Below, in pieces: positions 1-6,289 of a DNA stretch of 7,829 nt (position 1 is the first letter of the stretch; the number at the start of each line of letters is the position of its first letter). The notes under the pieces are model-generated. The model ran no database searches, was not told where the DNA came from, and worked only from the letters and a program-made list of their open reading frames with translations. The position numbers and the translations under genes are program-made. This DNA comes from an uncultured beta proteobacterium. Lineage in GTDB: Bacteria > Pseudomonadota > Gammaproteobacteria > Burkholderiales > Burkholderiaceae_C. Location: assembly GCA_903870955.1 (NCBI GenBank), contig CAIQEX010000769.1, positions 1 through 7,829 on the forward strand. The letters run 5' to 3'.

Positions 1-466
1 ACACGGAGTAGCTGGGCACCAGGAAACCGCTGGTGGAGCCGGGATCGCCAATCCCATAGTTGATGGACTTGCTGTTCTTCAGCACGTCGTTCAGGTTGTT
101 GTAGGGGCTGTCCTTTTGCGTGATCAGCAGGGAGTAGTAACCCAAAGAACCGTCGGCCTTTTTGACTTGGGCAAACACTTCGCCACCCGAGCGGTCGACC
201 GCGTCAATGGCGGCCTTGTTGCCGTACCAGGCAACCTGTACCTTGTTGAAGCGCATGGCTTCGACCACACCGGCGTAGTCGGGTGCGTAGAAGGCCTTGA
301 CCGTCAGGCCGGTCTTCTTTTCCATGTCGCGGAACAGGGGTTCCCAACGGTCACGCTCGACGCTTGCGGTGTCGGTGGCGATGATGCCGAAACTGATTTC
401 CTGGGCGCTGGCAGCAAAGCTGGCCACAGCCAGGACGGTGGCGGTGAGTAGATGGATTGGCTTCAT
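1..466 (-). CDS. phnD: Phosphonate ABC transporter, periplasmic substrate-binding protein PhnD (N-terminal part, runs off left edge)
   Basis: Periplasmic receptor that captures phosphonates and delivers them to the PhnE permease/PhnC ATPase importer. Only the first 155 codons are present; the gene continues beyond base 1 (family length is roughly 300 residues or more). The start ATG at 466 follows GGAG about 8 nt upstream (475-478). A Sec signal peptide is visible: Lys2, a hydrophobic stretch, and an ASA site with probable cleavage after Ala21. The mature part closely follows E. coli PhnD as I remember it: FGII near residues 26-29, AFYAPDYAG at 58-66, MRFNK at 71-75, AWYGN at 79-83, and GDPGSTSGF at 140-148, whose Ser-Thr-Ser-Gly forms part of the phosphonate-binding site in the family. 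It begins 29 nt downstream of phnC, so the two are almost certainly cotranscribed. Ligand preference among phosphonates (or phosphite) cannot be read from this portion. Confidence 0.93.
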   Translation of the reverse strand, partial: MKPIHLLTATVLAVASFAASAQEISFGIIATDTASVERDRWEPLFRDMEKKTGLTVKAFYAPDYAGVVEAMRFNKVQVAWYGNKAAIDAVDRSGGEVFAQVKKADGSLGYYSLLITQKDSPYNNLNDVLKNSKSINYGIGDPGSTSGFLVPSYSV

Positions 467-495
467 TTTGTTTCTCCGGTAAAAAAAGAGTGTGC

Positions 496-1347
496 TCAGG
501 CAACCAGCGGCACCGGCTGGATGTGGGGTGTCTGAGGTGGTGTTTCCAGGGGGTTGTGGTCCATCAACAACTCCTCCGTGCTGGCGCCATACAAGTGACG
601 CAGCTTGCTGTCGTCGAGCTCCATGGGCGAGCCGTCAAACACCAGTTCGCCGGCGCGCAGTGCGATGATGCGGTCGCAGTAGCGCCGCGCCATGGCCACG
701 TTGTGCAGGCTGACCACCAAGGTCATGCCCTGGGTGCGGTTCAGGTGATGCATCAGGTCCATCACGCGGCGAGCGGTTTCAGGATCCAGCGAGGACACCG
801 GCTCATCGGCCAGCAAGATGCGTGCACCCTGCAGCAAGGCACGGGCCACCGCAGCGCGCTGCTGCTGGCCGCCCGAAAGTGTGGACGCGCGTTGAAAAGC
901 GTAGTCGGCCAGGCCCACCGAATCCAGTGCTTGCAAGGCTTGCAGCTGCTCGTCCGGGCTGAAGCGTCCACTCAGTGCGCGCCACAAAGGCATGCGCGGC
1001 AACAGGCCGGTGAGCACATTGCTGAGCACGTACATGCGGCCCACCAGATTGAACTGCTGAAAGATGATGCCGGTCTGGCGCCGCAGCGCGCGGATGTCGG
1101 AACTCAGCACGCCACCTGTCTGCAAACTCTGGCCAAACAGTTCGACACTGCTGGACTTGCCGTCGAGTCGCTCCAGGCCGCAAATGCTGCGCAACAAGGT
1201 GGACTTACCCGAACCCGAGGCGCCGAGCAGTCCCACGCACTCACCCGCCTGGATGGTGGCGCTGACGTTGTCCAACGCCTTGGCGCGCCGATTGAACGAC
1301 TTGCTGGCACTGACAACGCGAATGGCAGGAACGGGCGACGGACTCAT
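496..1347 (-). CDS. phnC: Phosphonate ABC transporter, ATP-binding protein PhnC
   Basis: Cytoplasmic ATPase that powers phosphonate import through PhnE with PhnD as receptor. With the ATG at 1347 it is 283 residues, close to E. coli PhnC. All ABC motifs are present: Walker A GASGSGKST (42-50, Lys48), Q-loop in IIFQQFNLV (Gln97), signature LSGGQQQR (157-164), Walker B ILLADE (177-182, Glu182), D-loop SLD (186-188), H-loop His215. The stretch IIFQQFNLVGRMYVLSNVL and the spacer PLWRALSGRF are typical of PhnC rather than of generic ABC ATPases. The start is uncertain. An in-frame ATG at 1356 is possible but would lie in the -10 region predicted from the upstream Pho box; E. coli PhnC also has only a short N-terminal extension, which favours 1347. 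Neither start has a strong Shine-Dalgarno. The C-terminus has a Pro-rich tail of about 18 residues after the usual end of the domain. Confidence 0.93.
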   Translation of the reverse strand: MSPSPVPAIRVVSASKSFNRRAKALDNVSATIQAGECVGLLGASGSGKSTLLRSICGLERLDGKSSSVELFGQSLQTGGVLSSDIRALRRQTGIIFQQFNLVGRMYVLSNVLTGLLPRMPLWRALSGRFSPDEQLQALQALDSVGLADYAFQRASTLSGGQQQRAAVARALLQGARILLADEPVSSLDPETARRVMDLMHHLNRTQGMTLVVSLHNVAMARRYCDRIIALRAGELVFDGSPMELDDSKLRHLYGASTEELLMDHNPLETPPQTPHIQPVPLVA

Positions 1348-1370
1348 CCTGAGCATCTTCGCCGCCGAAT

Positions 1371-1388
1371 ATGAAAATTTGATGACAA
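1371..1388 (-). promoter_or_regulatory. Putative PhoB box for phnCD
   Basis: Read on the minus strand the sequence is TTGTCATCAAATTTTCAT, which matches CTGTCATAWAWCTGTCAY at 14 of 18 positions (counted by hand). Both TCAT cores sit in the correct 11-bp phase. It points toward phnC and ends 23 nt before the ATG at 1347. The -10 hexamer expected about 10 nt beyond the box would be GAAGAT (1360-1355 on the minus strand), a weak 3/6 match. PhoB activation of phosphonate uptake genes under phosphate limitation is established in other proteobacteria; binding here is inferred. Confidence 0.65.
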
Positions 1389-1425
1389 CGGCGTGATGCC
1401 TGATCGGACGGTGTTGCCCGTTAGG

Positions 1426-1443
1426 CTGTCATGAATGCGTCAT
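1426..1443 (+). promoter_or_regulatory. Putative PhoB box for the PhnZ-like gene
   Basis: The sequence CTGTCATGAATGCGTCAT matches CTGTCATAWAWCTGTCAY at 15 of 18 positions, with a perfect first CTGTCAT. It points toward the HD-domain gene. Ten nt downstream lies CATCAT (1454-1459), a 4/6 match to a -10 element, which would place the transcript start at about 1466, on the ATG itself. It is the mirror partner of the box at 1371-1388; together they explain the ATGACA...TGTCAT inverted repeat (1382-1387 and 1427-1432) in this divergent promoter region. Confidence 0.7.
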
Positions 1444-1465
1444 GGTCCAGGCTCATCATCATGTG

Positions 1466-2029
1466 ATGAATACGCCACAAGCCATTCTGGAGTTGTTCGC
1501 TCGCAAGGGCGATATAGCCTATGCGGGCGAGGGCATTTCGCAGATCGAACACGCTTGGCAATGCGGTCAGCTCGCCCGCGGTGCCGGGGCCTCGCCGGCT
1601 TTGCAATTGGCCAGTTGGCTGCACGATGTAGGTCACCTGCTGACGGACCTTGAAGGCTCCCCCACCGTAGATGGTATTGATGACCGGCACGAGCACACCG
1701 CGGCCGTCCTATTGGGTTCGATATGGGGACCAGACGTGGCGGAGCCGGTGCGCCTGCATGTGGCAGCCAAACGCTATTTAGTGGCGACCTATCCGGAATA
1801 CCGCGAGCGACTATCACCCGACTCGGTACGCAGCCTCGCGTTACAGGGTGGCCCCATGAGCCTGGAAGAATGTGTGGCGTTTCAGGCCAATCGCTACGCC
1901 CTGGACGCGCAGCAATTGCGAAGCTGGGACGAGGCAGGCAAACGGCCGGACTGGTTTGCCGACGACGCCCGGCACGCACTGGACGAACTGCAGGCGCTGA
2001 TGGATCGGGTTCAATTTCTGCCGACCTAA
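1466..2029 (+). CDS. phnZ: PhnZ-like HD-domain di-iron oxygenase (phosphonate C-P cleavage)
   Basis: Predicted soluble cytoplasmic oxygenase of the phosphonate-associated HD family. PhnZ uses a mixed-valent di-iron site and O2 to split the C-P bond of (R)-1-hydroxy-2-aminoethylphosphonate into glycine and phosphate. It is 187 residues from this ATG (characterised PhnZ is about 190). Residues that align with those I remember for PhnZ: metal ligands His29, His53-Asp54 (HDVGH), His75, His98 and Asp155; substrate-contact residues His57, Lys102, Ser120 and Arg152; and the gating pair Tyr19/Glu22 (YAGE). The spacing is constant relative to PhnZ (offset -5, then -6). An in-frame ATG at 1442 would add 8 residues but overlaps the Pho box and lacks an SD; the 1466 start also lacks a clear SD. 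It is divergent from phnC. The hydroxylase partner PhnY/TmpA is not in the window, so the substrate could equally be an N-methylated aminoethylphosphonate (TmpB-like) or another hydroxy-phosphonate. Confidence 0.85.
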   Translation: MNTPQAILELFARKGDIAYAGEGISQIEHAWQCGQLARGAGASPALQLASWLHDVGHLLTDLEGSPTVDGIDDRHEHTAAVLLGSIWGPDVAEPVRLHVAAKRYLVATYPEYRERLSPDSVRSLALQGGPMSLEECVAFQANRYALDAQQLRSWDEAGKRPDWFADDARHALDELQALMDRVQFLPT

Positions 2030-2060
2030 GGCATGCTCGCGGACAGGTTGCCACCAGGTC

Positions 2061-3662
2061 TCAGACTGCGGCCAATCGCAAATAGGGATCGGACGCCACG
2101 GTCGGCCCGTCGAGCAACTTGAAGACTCCCAGTGCCGCGCGCAGATGATTGGCCTCATCTGCCAAACTGCGCGTCCCAGCGGCTGATTCCTCCACCATGG
2201 CGGCGTTTTGCTGGGTCGCCTGGTCGATACCGTCCATGGCGCGACTGATCAGATGAATGCTTTCGAACTGCTCATGGGCCGCCACACGAATTTCTTCGAT
2301 GATGCGCGAGACGCCTTCCACGCTGGAGACGATTTCCTGCATTTTGTGCCCGGCACCTTCCACCTGTCGGGCACCCAATTCGATCTGGGCTACCGAAGAG
2401 CCAATAATGGATTTGATCTCCCGCGCGGCGGTCGAGGAGCGTCCGGCGAGGCTACGCACCTCGGCAGCCACGACCGCAAAGCCGCGGCCCTGTTCGCCCG
2501 CACGTGCCGCTTCCACTGCCGCATTCAGCGCGAGGATGTTGGTCTGGAACGCGATGCCCTCGATGACACCAATGATCTCGGTGATCTTTTGCGACGACTG
2601 GTTGATCGCCTGCATCGACCTGACGACCTCCGCCACCACGCGCACGCCATCGTTGGCCGCTTGCACCGCTCCCTGGGATGAGCTGACCGCTTCACCCGCG
2701 GACTCCGTGGTCCGCTGGACGGCAATCGACAATTGGTCGACCGAGGCAGATGTCTTCTGCAGCGAAATGGCAGCCTTCTCGGTGCGCGCTGACAGGTCGC
2801 TGTTGGCATTGGCAATTTCTGAAGTGTTGTTGTTCACCACCTCAACGCCGGACTGCACGCGCGCGACGAGGCTGCACAACTGCTCCTGCATCAGCCCCAT
2901 GTCCCGCATCACCTGGGACAGTTCATCGGTACCGCGCTGTTGAAGCCCGGAGCGCAAATCGCCACTGCCCCAGGCACTGGCCACTTGCTGCAACTCGCGC
3001 ATCGGAACCAGGATGGAATGCACTGTCGCCATGACCAGCAGCAGGGCTGCCACCGACACCGCCGCCGTAACACCGATGACCAGCCAGGGTGCTGATGCAC
3101 CGGCCAGTTCCAACTCACGGCGCTGCACATTGGCACGCGCCGTGATGGCTTGGGTCAGCGTGGTCAACGACTGCTCGGTCAGCTTCAGGCTGTCGAACAA
3201 CGGTGTCATCGCCGCATTGGCCGCCCAGGGGTCATGCAACTCCCCATGGGCAATTTGTTCCAGCACATGTTTGAAGCCACTCTCGTAACCATCGATGCCT
3301 TTTGACATGGCGGCAATGCCAGACACTTCGTCGGCCTGACTCAGCGATCGCAGCGTGACCAGTGCGGCACGAATACGCTGGATCTCAGTCGCCCACAGGG
3401 CAGTAAAGTGCTCTGTCGCCTGGTCGTCCCCCATCGTCAACAAAACATCTTTCTCATAACGCCGCGCATCACTGATCGCAGTTTGGACGCCACCGACGAC
3501 ACGTGCGGCCTCAAATTCATGGTCAATGAAGCCGGTGGCTTGGCCGGAAATGCGCAGAATCGTCCAGGACGAAAACCCACCCAAAAGCCACAACGAGAGC
3601 ACCGAAAACACCAGCAGCGCCCCCAGGCGTGTACGGATGCTGATGGTGTCGATCCACTTCAT
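2061..3662 (-). CDS. Methyl-accepting chemotaxis protein (transmembrane chemoreceptor)
   Basis: Inner-membrane chemoreceptor that signals to CheA/CheW, 533 residues from the ATG at 3662. That start is chosen because GGGAG lies about 6 nt upstream (3670-3674) and [14 protein letters not shown] is a typical MCP N-terminus; an upstream in-frame ATG at 3728 lacks an SD. Layout: TM1 about 13-35; a periplasmic helical ligand domain about 36-190 of four-helix-bundle type, with the familiar [13 protein letters not shown]2 about 192-214; HAMP about 215-267; long methylation/signalling coiled coil with the conserved hairpin tip at about 363-409 ([20 protein letters not shown], then [11 protein letters not shown]). 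There is no C-terminal NWETF-type CheR-binding pentapeptide. No chemotaxis genes adjoin it; it sits between phosphorus genes, convergent with the PhnZ-like gene (31 nt between stops) and divergent from ppk2. The ligand is unknown. Phosphate- or phosphonate-related sensing is inferred from the neighbourhood and the upstream Pho box. Confidence 0.93.
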   Translation of the reverse strand: MKWIDTISIRTRLGALLVFSVLSLWLLGGFSSWTILRISGQATGFIDHEFEAARVVGGVQTAISDARRYEKDVLLTMGDDQATEHFTALWATEIQRIRAALVTLRSLSQADEVSGIAAMSKGIDGYESGFKHVLEQIAHGELHDPWAANAAMTPLFDSLKLTEQSLTTLTQAITARANVQRRELELAGASAPWLVIGVTAAVSVAALLLVMATVHSILVPMRELQQVASAWGSGDLRSGLQQRGTDELSQVMRDMGLMQEQLCSLVARVQSGVEVVNNNTSEIANANSDLSARTEKAAISLQKTSASVDQLSIAVQRTTESAGEAVSSSQGAVQAANDGVRVVAEVVRSMQAINQSSQKITEIIGVIEGIAFQTNILALNAAVEAARAGEQGRGFAVVAAEVRSLAGRSSTAAREIKSIIGSSVAQIELGARQVEGAGHKMQEIVSSVEGVSRIIEEIRVAAHEQFESIHLISRAMDGIDQATQQNAAMVEESAAGTRSLADEANHLRAALGVFKLLDGPTVASDPYLRLAAV

Positions 3663-3854
3663 GCGGCTCTCCCGGTTTTTTGTCAAAGCAGTATTCCTGT
3701 TAATGGTTGCGTGCTGCCAACGTTCCATTCACGCGTGCCCCGAGCGCAAACAGCGATAGAGCAATGCCGGCCCCTGGTTTTTGAGTCATTGGCGGGGGAG
3801 GTAATGCTTGTCAAATTGGTTACCATGGTTGCAGAGGCATGCTAGCCAACCCAC

Positions 3855-3872
3855 ATGACAGACACATGAAAG
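3855..3872 (-). promoter_or_regulatory. Putative PhoB box directed toward the chemoreceptor gene
   Basis: On the minus strand the sequence is CTTTCATGTGTCTGTCAT, 15 of 18 positions matching CTGTCATAWAWCTGTCAY, with an intact second CTGTCAT. Ten nt beyond it on that strand is TAGCAT (3844-3839), a 4/6 match to a -10 element, giving a predicted transcript start near 3832 and a leader of about 170 nt before the MCP ATG at 3662. The long leader is a weakness of the assignment. It lies 5 bp from the plus-strand box at 3878-3895, so alternatively both could serve ppk2. Confidence 0.55.
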
Positions 3873-3877
3873 CACAT

Positions 3878-3895
3878 TCGTCATAAAACTGAAAT
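3878..3895 (+). promoter_or_regulatory. Putative PhoB box for ppk2
   Basis: The sequence TCGTCATAAAACTGAAAT matches CTGTCATAWAWCTGTCAY at 14 of 18 positions; the central GTCATAAAACTG block is unbroken. Ten nt downstream is CATGAT (3906-3911), a 4/6 match to a -10 element, predicting a start near 3918 and a leader of about 31 nt that contains the ppk2 Shine-Dalgarno. This geometry is what a PhoB-activated promoter should have. The surrounding 3663-3948 intergenic stretch holds no other gene that I can support. Confidence 0.65.
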
Positions 3896-3948
3896 TTTTT
3901 TGACGCATGATGTGTTGGTAAATTTTTAACCAGAAGGCGGAACACTCC

Positions 3949-4872
3949 ATGGGCATCGATAACACCCAACAAGAAGAAATGATGCGTCGCTTGCGCGAAG
4001 ACCTGCTTGACAGCTATGACGAAGAGCTGGAGATGGAACTCGAAGAACGCAATATGGAAGAGCTGGAAGCCACCGGCAAACCGCGCAATGAGGCCGAGCG
4101 CGTGGCACGCCGCACTTACTTCCAGGAACTTTTCCGTCTGCAAGGCGAACTGGTCAAGTTGCAGGACTGGGTGGTCCACAGCCGCCACAAGGTGGTGATT
4201 CTGTTTGAAGGGCGCGATGCCGCTGGCAAAGGGGGCGTGATCAAGCGCATCACCCAACGCCTGAACCCGCGCGTGGCCCGTGTGGCCGCCCTGCCCGCAC
4301 CCAATGACCGCGAGCGCACCCAGTGGTATTTCCAGCGCTATGTGTCGCACCTGCCTGCTGCGGGTGAGATGGTGCTGTTTGACCGCAGCTGGTACAACCG
4401 CGCCGGCGTCGAACGTGTCATGGGCTTTTGTTCCGATGATGAATACGAAGAGTTTTTCCGCACCGTGCCGGAGTTTGAGAAGATGCTGGCGCGCAGTGGC
4501 ATACAGCTCATCAAGTACTGGTTTTCGATTACCGATGAAGAGCAGCACTCGCGCTTTTTGGGCCGCATCCACGACCCACTCAAGCAATGGAAGCTCAGCC
4601 CCATGGACCTGGAATCCCGCGTGCGCTGGGAGGAGTACACCAAGGCCAAAGAGACCATGCTGGAGCGCACCCATATTCCGGAAGCCCCTTGGTGGATCGT
4701 GCAGGCGGTGGACAAGAAGACCGCGCGCCTGAACTGCATCCAACACTTGCTGGACCAGATTCCCTACAGCGAAGTGGAGCACGAGCCCGTGGTACTTCCC
4801 GCCCGCGTCCGCAATGCGGACTACATTCGGCAGCCTGTGCCGGACGAGATGTACGTACCCGAACGCTACTGA
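3949..4872 (+). CDS. ppk2: PPK2-family polyphosphate kinase
   Basis: Cytoplasmic kinase that transfers phosphate between polyphosphate and nucleotides; most single-domain members make NTP/NDP from polyphosphate. It is 307 residues, the usual one-domain size. Motifs: Walker A FEGRDAAGKGG (86-96, Lys94), followed by IKRITQRLNPR; Walker B and following block LFDRSWYNRAGVERVMGF (143-160, Asp145/Arg146), a PPK2 signature; lid region with ITDEEQHSRF (194-203) and DPLKQWKLSPMD (209-220), supplying Arg/Lys residues for the polyphosphate chain. A very acidic N-terminal helix (about 17-42, rich in Glu/Asp) precedes the core. The SD AAGGCGG (3934-3940) lies 8 nt before the ATG. The gene is divergent from the chemoreceptor and has no downstream partner. 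Whether it favours ADP, GDP or AMP cannot be decided by eye. A Pho box upstream suggests phosphate-starvation control, consistent with polyphosphate use when phosphate is scarce. Confidence 0.94.
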   Translation: MGIDNTQQEEMMRRLREDLLDSYDEELEMELEERNMEELEATGKPRNEAERVARRTYFQELFRLQGELVKLQDWVVHSRHKVVILFEGRDAAGKGGVIKRITQRLNPRVARVAALPAPNDRERTQWYFQRYVSHLPAAGEMVLFDRSWYNRAGVERVMGFCSDDEYEEFFRTVPEFEKMLARSGIQLIKYWFSITDEEQHSRFLGRIHDPLKQWKLSPMDLESRVRWEEYTKAKETMLERTHIPEAPWWIVQAVDKKTARLNCIQHLLDQIPYSEVEHEPVVLPARVRNADYIRQPVPDEMYVPERY

Positions 4873-5267
4873 GTCGGTGTAGCGCCCGGCGCAGTGGGCA
4901 TTGACAATGGCAAGTGCAGCTTCTAACGAAGTTGCGCGATACGTTGATTGAGGCGCGCAAACAGGAACCATTGCAATCAAGGCCGGAGGCATGAGATTGC
5001 CGCGAGGAAATTCAGCTTTGGGCTGAAAGCGGAATTCCAACTCCAAGCCAAAGATTTTGAGAAATTGGGTTCGCTCCGAAGAAAGCTGACGTTCGCCGAA
5101 ACATGTCTATTTCTCAACAGCGGCCATTCAGGGCGCCAATGTGAAGCTGACCACTCTGTGGCTCCAGGGCCGCGTTTGCTGTCGTTCGGAAGATGCAGCC
5201 AGAAATATTTCTCACTCTACTGCAGTCATTACTAGTCTCAACGGAACTCCTCGGAAGCAGTCATATA
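4873..5267. other. Gene-free stretch between ppk2 and the IS element
   Basis: About 395 bp in which I recognise no gene, RNA or clear terminator. A 95-codon frame on the plus strand (4948-5235) opens with TTG, has no Shine-Dalgarno and a low-complexity, Cys/His/Arg-rich composition unlike a folded family; I do not call it a gene. A short imperfect palindrome GCATTGACAATGGC follows the ppk2 stop but has no T-run. The stretch may be decayed coding DNA or ordinary spacer. Confidence 0.5.
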
Positions 5268-5274
5268 TGTTCGC

Positions 5275-5318
5275 GCCGATTGAATTCTGACCCACCCTGC
5301 CGATTCAATTTTGACCCA
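5275..5318. repeat. Tandem 20-bp repeats at IS21 terminus (probable transposase-binding sites)
   Basis: GCCGATTGAATTCTGACCCA (5275-5294) is repeated as GCCGATTCAATTTTGACCCA (5299-5318); 18 of 20 bases agree, with a 24-bp period. Multiple end repeats of this kind are characteristic of IS21-family ends, where IstA binds. Inverted copies are expected at the other end, outside the window. Confidence 0.8.
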
Positions 5319-5348
5319 GGACGGATAGCTGCCTTTTGATTTGGCAAC

Positions 5349-5357
5349 TGTGGATAA
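5349..5357 (-). promoter_or_regulatory. Perfect DnaA-box sequence inside the IS end
   Basis: TGTGGATAA on the plus strand is the exact complement of the consensus DnaA box TTATCCACA. It lies 30 bp inside the tandem end repeats. Only one box is present, and there is no AT-rich unwinding region or rep gene, so this is not an origin. DnaA sites occur near the ends of some other transposons, such as Tn5; a role here is conjecture. Confidence 0.45.
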
Positions 5358-5415
5358 GTGTAGCGAATTACCTGTTTGTGAGATTCTCCTCTTCAGTCTT
5401 TGTTGTGCATTTCTG

Positions 5416-5464
5416 GCACGGGGAATGGAGCGAAGGGCGTAGCCCGTAGCGGAATTCCCCGTGC
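5416..5464. repeat. Large palindrome with nested stem, just downstream of istB
   Basis: Perfect 11-bp arms GCACGGGGAAT (5416-5426) and ATTCCCCGTGC (5454-5464) enclose a 27-nt loop. Inside the loop GGGC-GTA-GCCC (5435-5445) forms a second small stem. It begins 10 nt beyond the istB stop codon (read on the minus strand), a position suited to stopping istAB transcription, although no T-run follows in either direction. It could alternatively be a REP-like genomic palindrome. Confidence 0.7.
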
Positions 5465-5473
5465 GCGGCATCA

Positions 5474-6289
5474 TCAGAACGGCTCGTCTTGCGCTTCGGC
5501 TTTGATCTTCTTGCGCGACTGCTCACGCGCCTTTATCCGCGTATTGGCAACCTGGCTGCTTTGGTTGTACCGGTGCGATTCATTTCCCGTTTCCACTATG
5601 TGGCAGTGGTGGGTCAGTCGGTCCAGTAGTGCGGTGGTCATCTTGGCGTCCCCAAACACCGCCGTCCACTCCGAGAAGCTCAGGTTGGTGGTGATCGCCA
5701 CGCTGGTGTGCTCGTAGAGTTTGGACAGCAGATGAAACAGCAGTGCGCCACCGGCCTGACTAAACGGCAAATACCCCAGCTCGTCCAGAATGACCAGGTC
5801 CATGCGCAGCAGTGACTGTGCAATGCGTCCCGCTTTGCCCTGGGCCTTCTCCGCCTCCAGTGCATTGACCAGATCAACCGTGCAATAGAACCGCACCCTT
5901 AGGCACCGCTGCGTAATCCCAGCAATACCAAGGGCGGTGGCTAAGTGGGACTTTCCAGTTCCCGGACCGCCAATGAACACCACGTTCTGCGCCGTGTCCA
6001 CAAACTTCAGCGTTGCAAGCTTGCGGATCTGGTCTTCGTCAATATCCTTGGCCGAGTCACAGGTGAAGTCAAACCCGGCCAAGTCACGATGGATCGGGAA
6101 CCTAGCAACCTTCAATTGGTGGCTGATGGCACGCAGGCCCCGGTCGGTGTGCTCGGCTTGTAGCAAGTGTTCGATCAACCATTTGGATGACCCGACACCA
6201 TCTTCACCTTGGGCCACTAGATCGTCCCAGGCGCTGGCCATGCCCAACAACCGCAATTCCTTAAGTTCGGTGGTGACATCAAGACGCAT
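5474..6289 (-). CDS. istB: IS21-family transposition helper ATPase IstB
   Basis: AAA+ ATPase that works with the IstA transposase, selecting target DNA and stimulating strand transfer. It is 271 residues, normal for IstB. Motifs: an N-terminal helical region (1-95) with [16 protein letters not shown]; Walker [10 protein letters not shown] (107-115, Lys113); Walker [13 protein letters not shown] (165-176, Asp169/Glu170); sensor-1 TTN (200-202) followed by LSFSEW; a probable arginine finger in LLDRLTHHC (Arg224); basic C-terminal tail. The ATG at 6289 is chosen over an in-frame upstream start at 6322 because a strong SD, GGAGG (6296-6300), lies 6 nt upstream. This start overlaps the end of istA by 11 nt, the translational coupling usual in IS21 elements. 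No frameshift or missing catalytic residue is seen. Confidence 0.95.
   Translation of the reverse strand: MRLDVTTELKELRLLGMASAWDDLVAQGEDGVGSSKWLIEHLLQAEHTDRGLRAISHQLKVARFPIHRDLAGFDFTCDSAKDIDEDQIRKLATLKFVDTAQNVVFIGGPGTGKSHLATALGIAGITQRCLRVRFYCTVDLVNALEAEKAQGKAGRIAQSLLRMDLVILDELGYLPFSQAGGALLFHLLSKLYEHTSVAITTNLSFSEWTAVFGDAKMTTALLDRLTHHCHIVETGNESHRYNQSSQVANTRIKAREQSRKKIKAEAQDEPF

Noticed and set aside
457..1374. Long plus-strand open frame (305 codons) opposite phnC
   Set aside because: Antisense shadow of a GC-rich gene; the encoded sequence is rich in Gln/His/Ala with no recognisable domain, and phnC on the other strand has every ABC motif.
1431..1466. Twelve-codon leader ORF whose TGA overlaps the ATG of the PhnZ-like gene (TGATG)
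   Set aside because: It has a weak AGG at a fair distance, but it sits inside the predicted Pho box and upstream of the predicted transcript start, so it is probably not transcribed.
2023..2060. GACCT...AGGTC inverted repeat between the convergent stops of the PhnZ-like gene and the MCP, considered as a bidirectional terminator
   Set aside because: Only 5-bp arms separated by 28 nt and no T-run on either strand.
3683..3826. Forty-seven-codon minus-strand frame in the leader of the chemoreceptor gene
   Set aside because: No Shine-Dalgarno, no recognisable sequence, and a frame of this length is expected by chance in GC-rich DNA.
3820..5046. Long minus-strand open frame (408 codons) opposite ppk2
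   Set aside because: Antisense to ppk2, whose Walker and lid motifs are unmistakable; the shadow frame has no domain and spans the ppk2 promoter.
4948..5235. Ninety-five-codon plus-strand frame between ppk2 and the IS
   Set aside because: TTG start without ribosome-binding site and atypical composition; no family recognised.
5268..5360. Replication origin, because of repeats next to a DnaA box
   Set aside because: The repeats are IS21 end repeats and only one DnaA box is present, with no AT-rich region, rep or dnaA gene.
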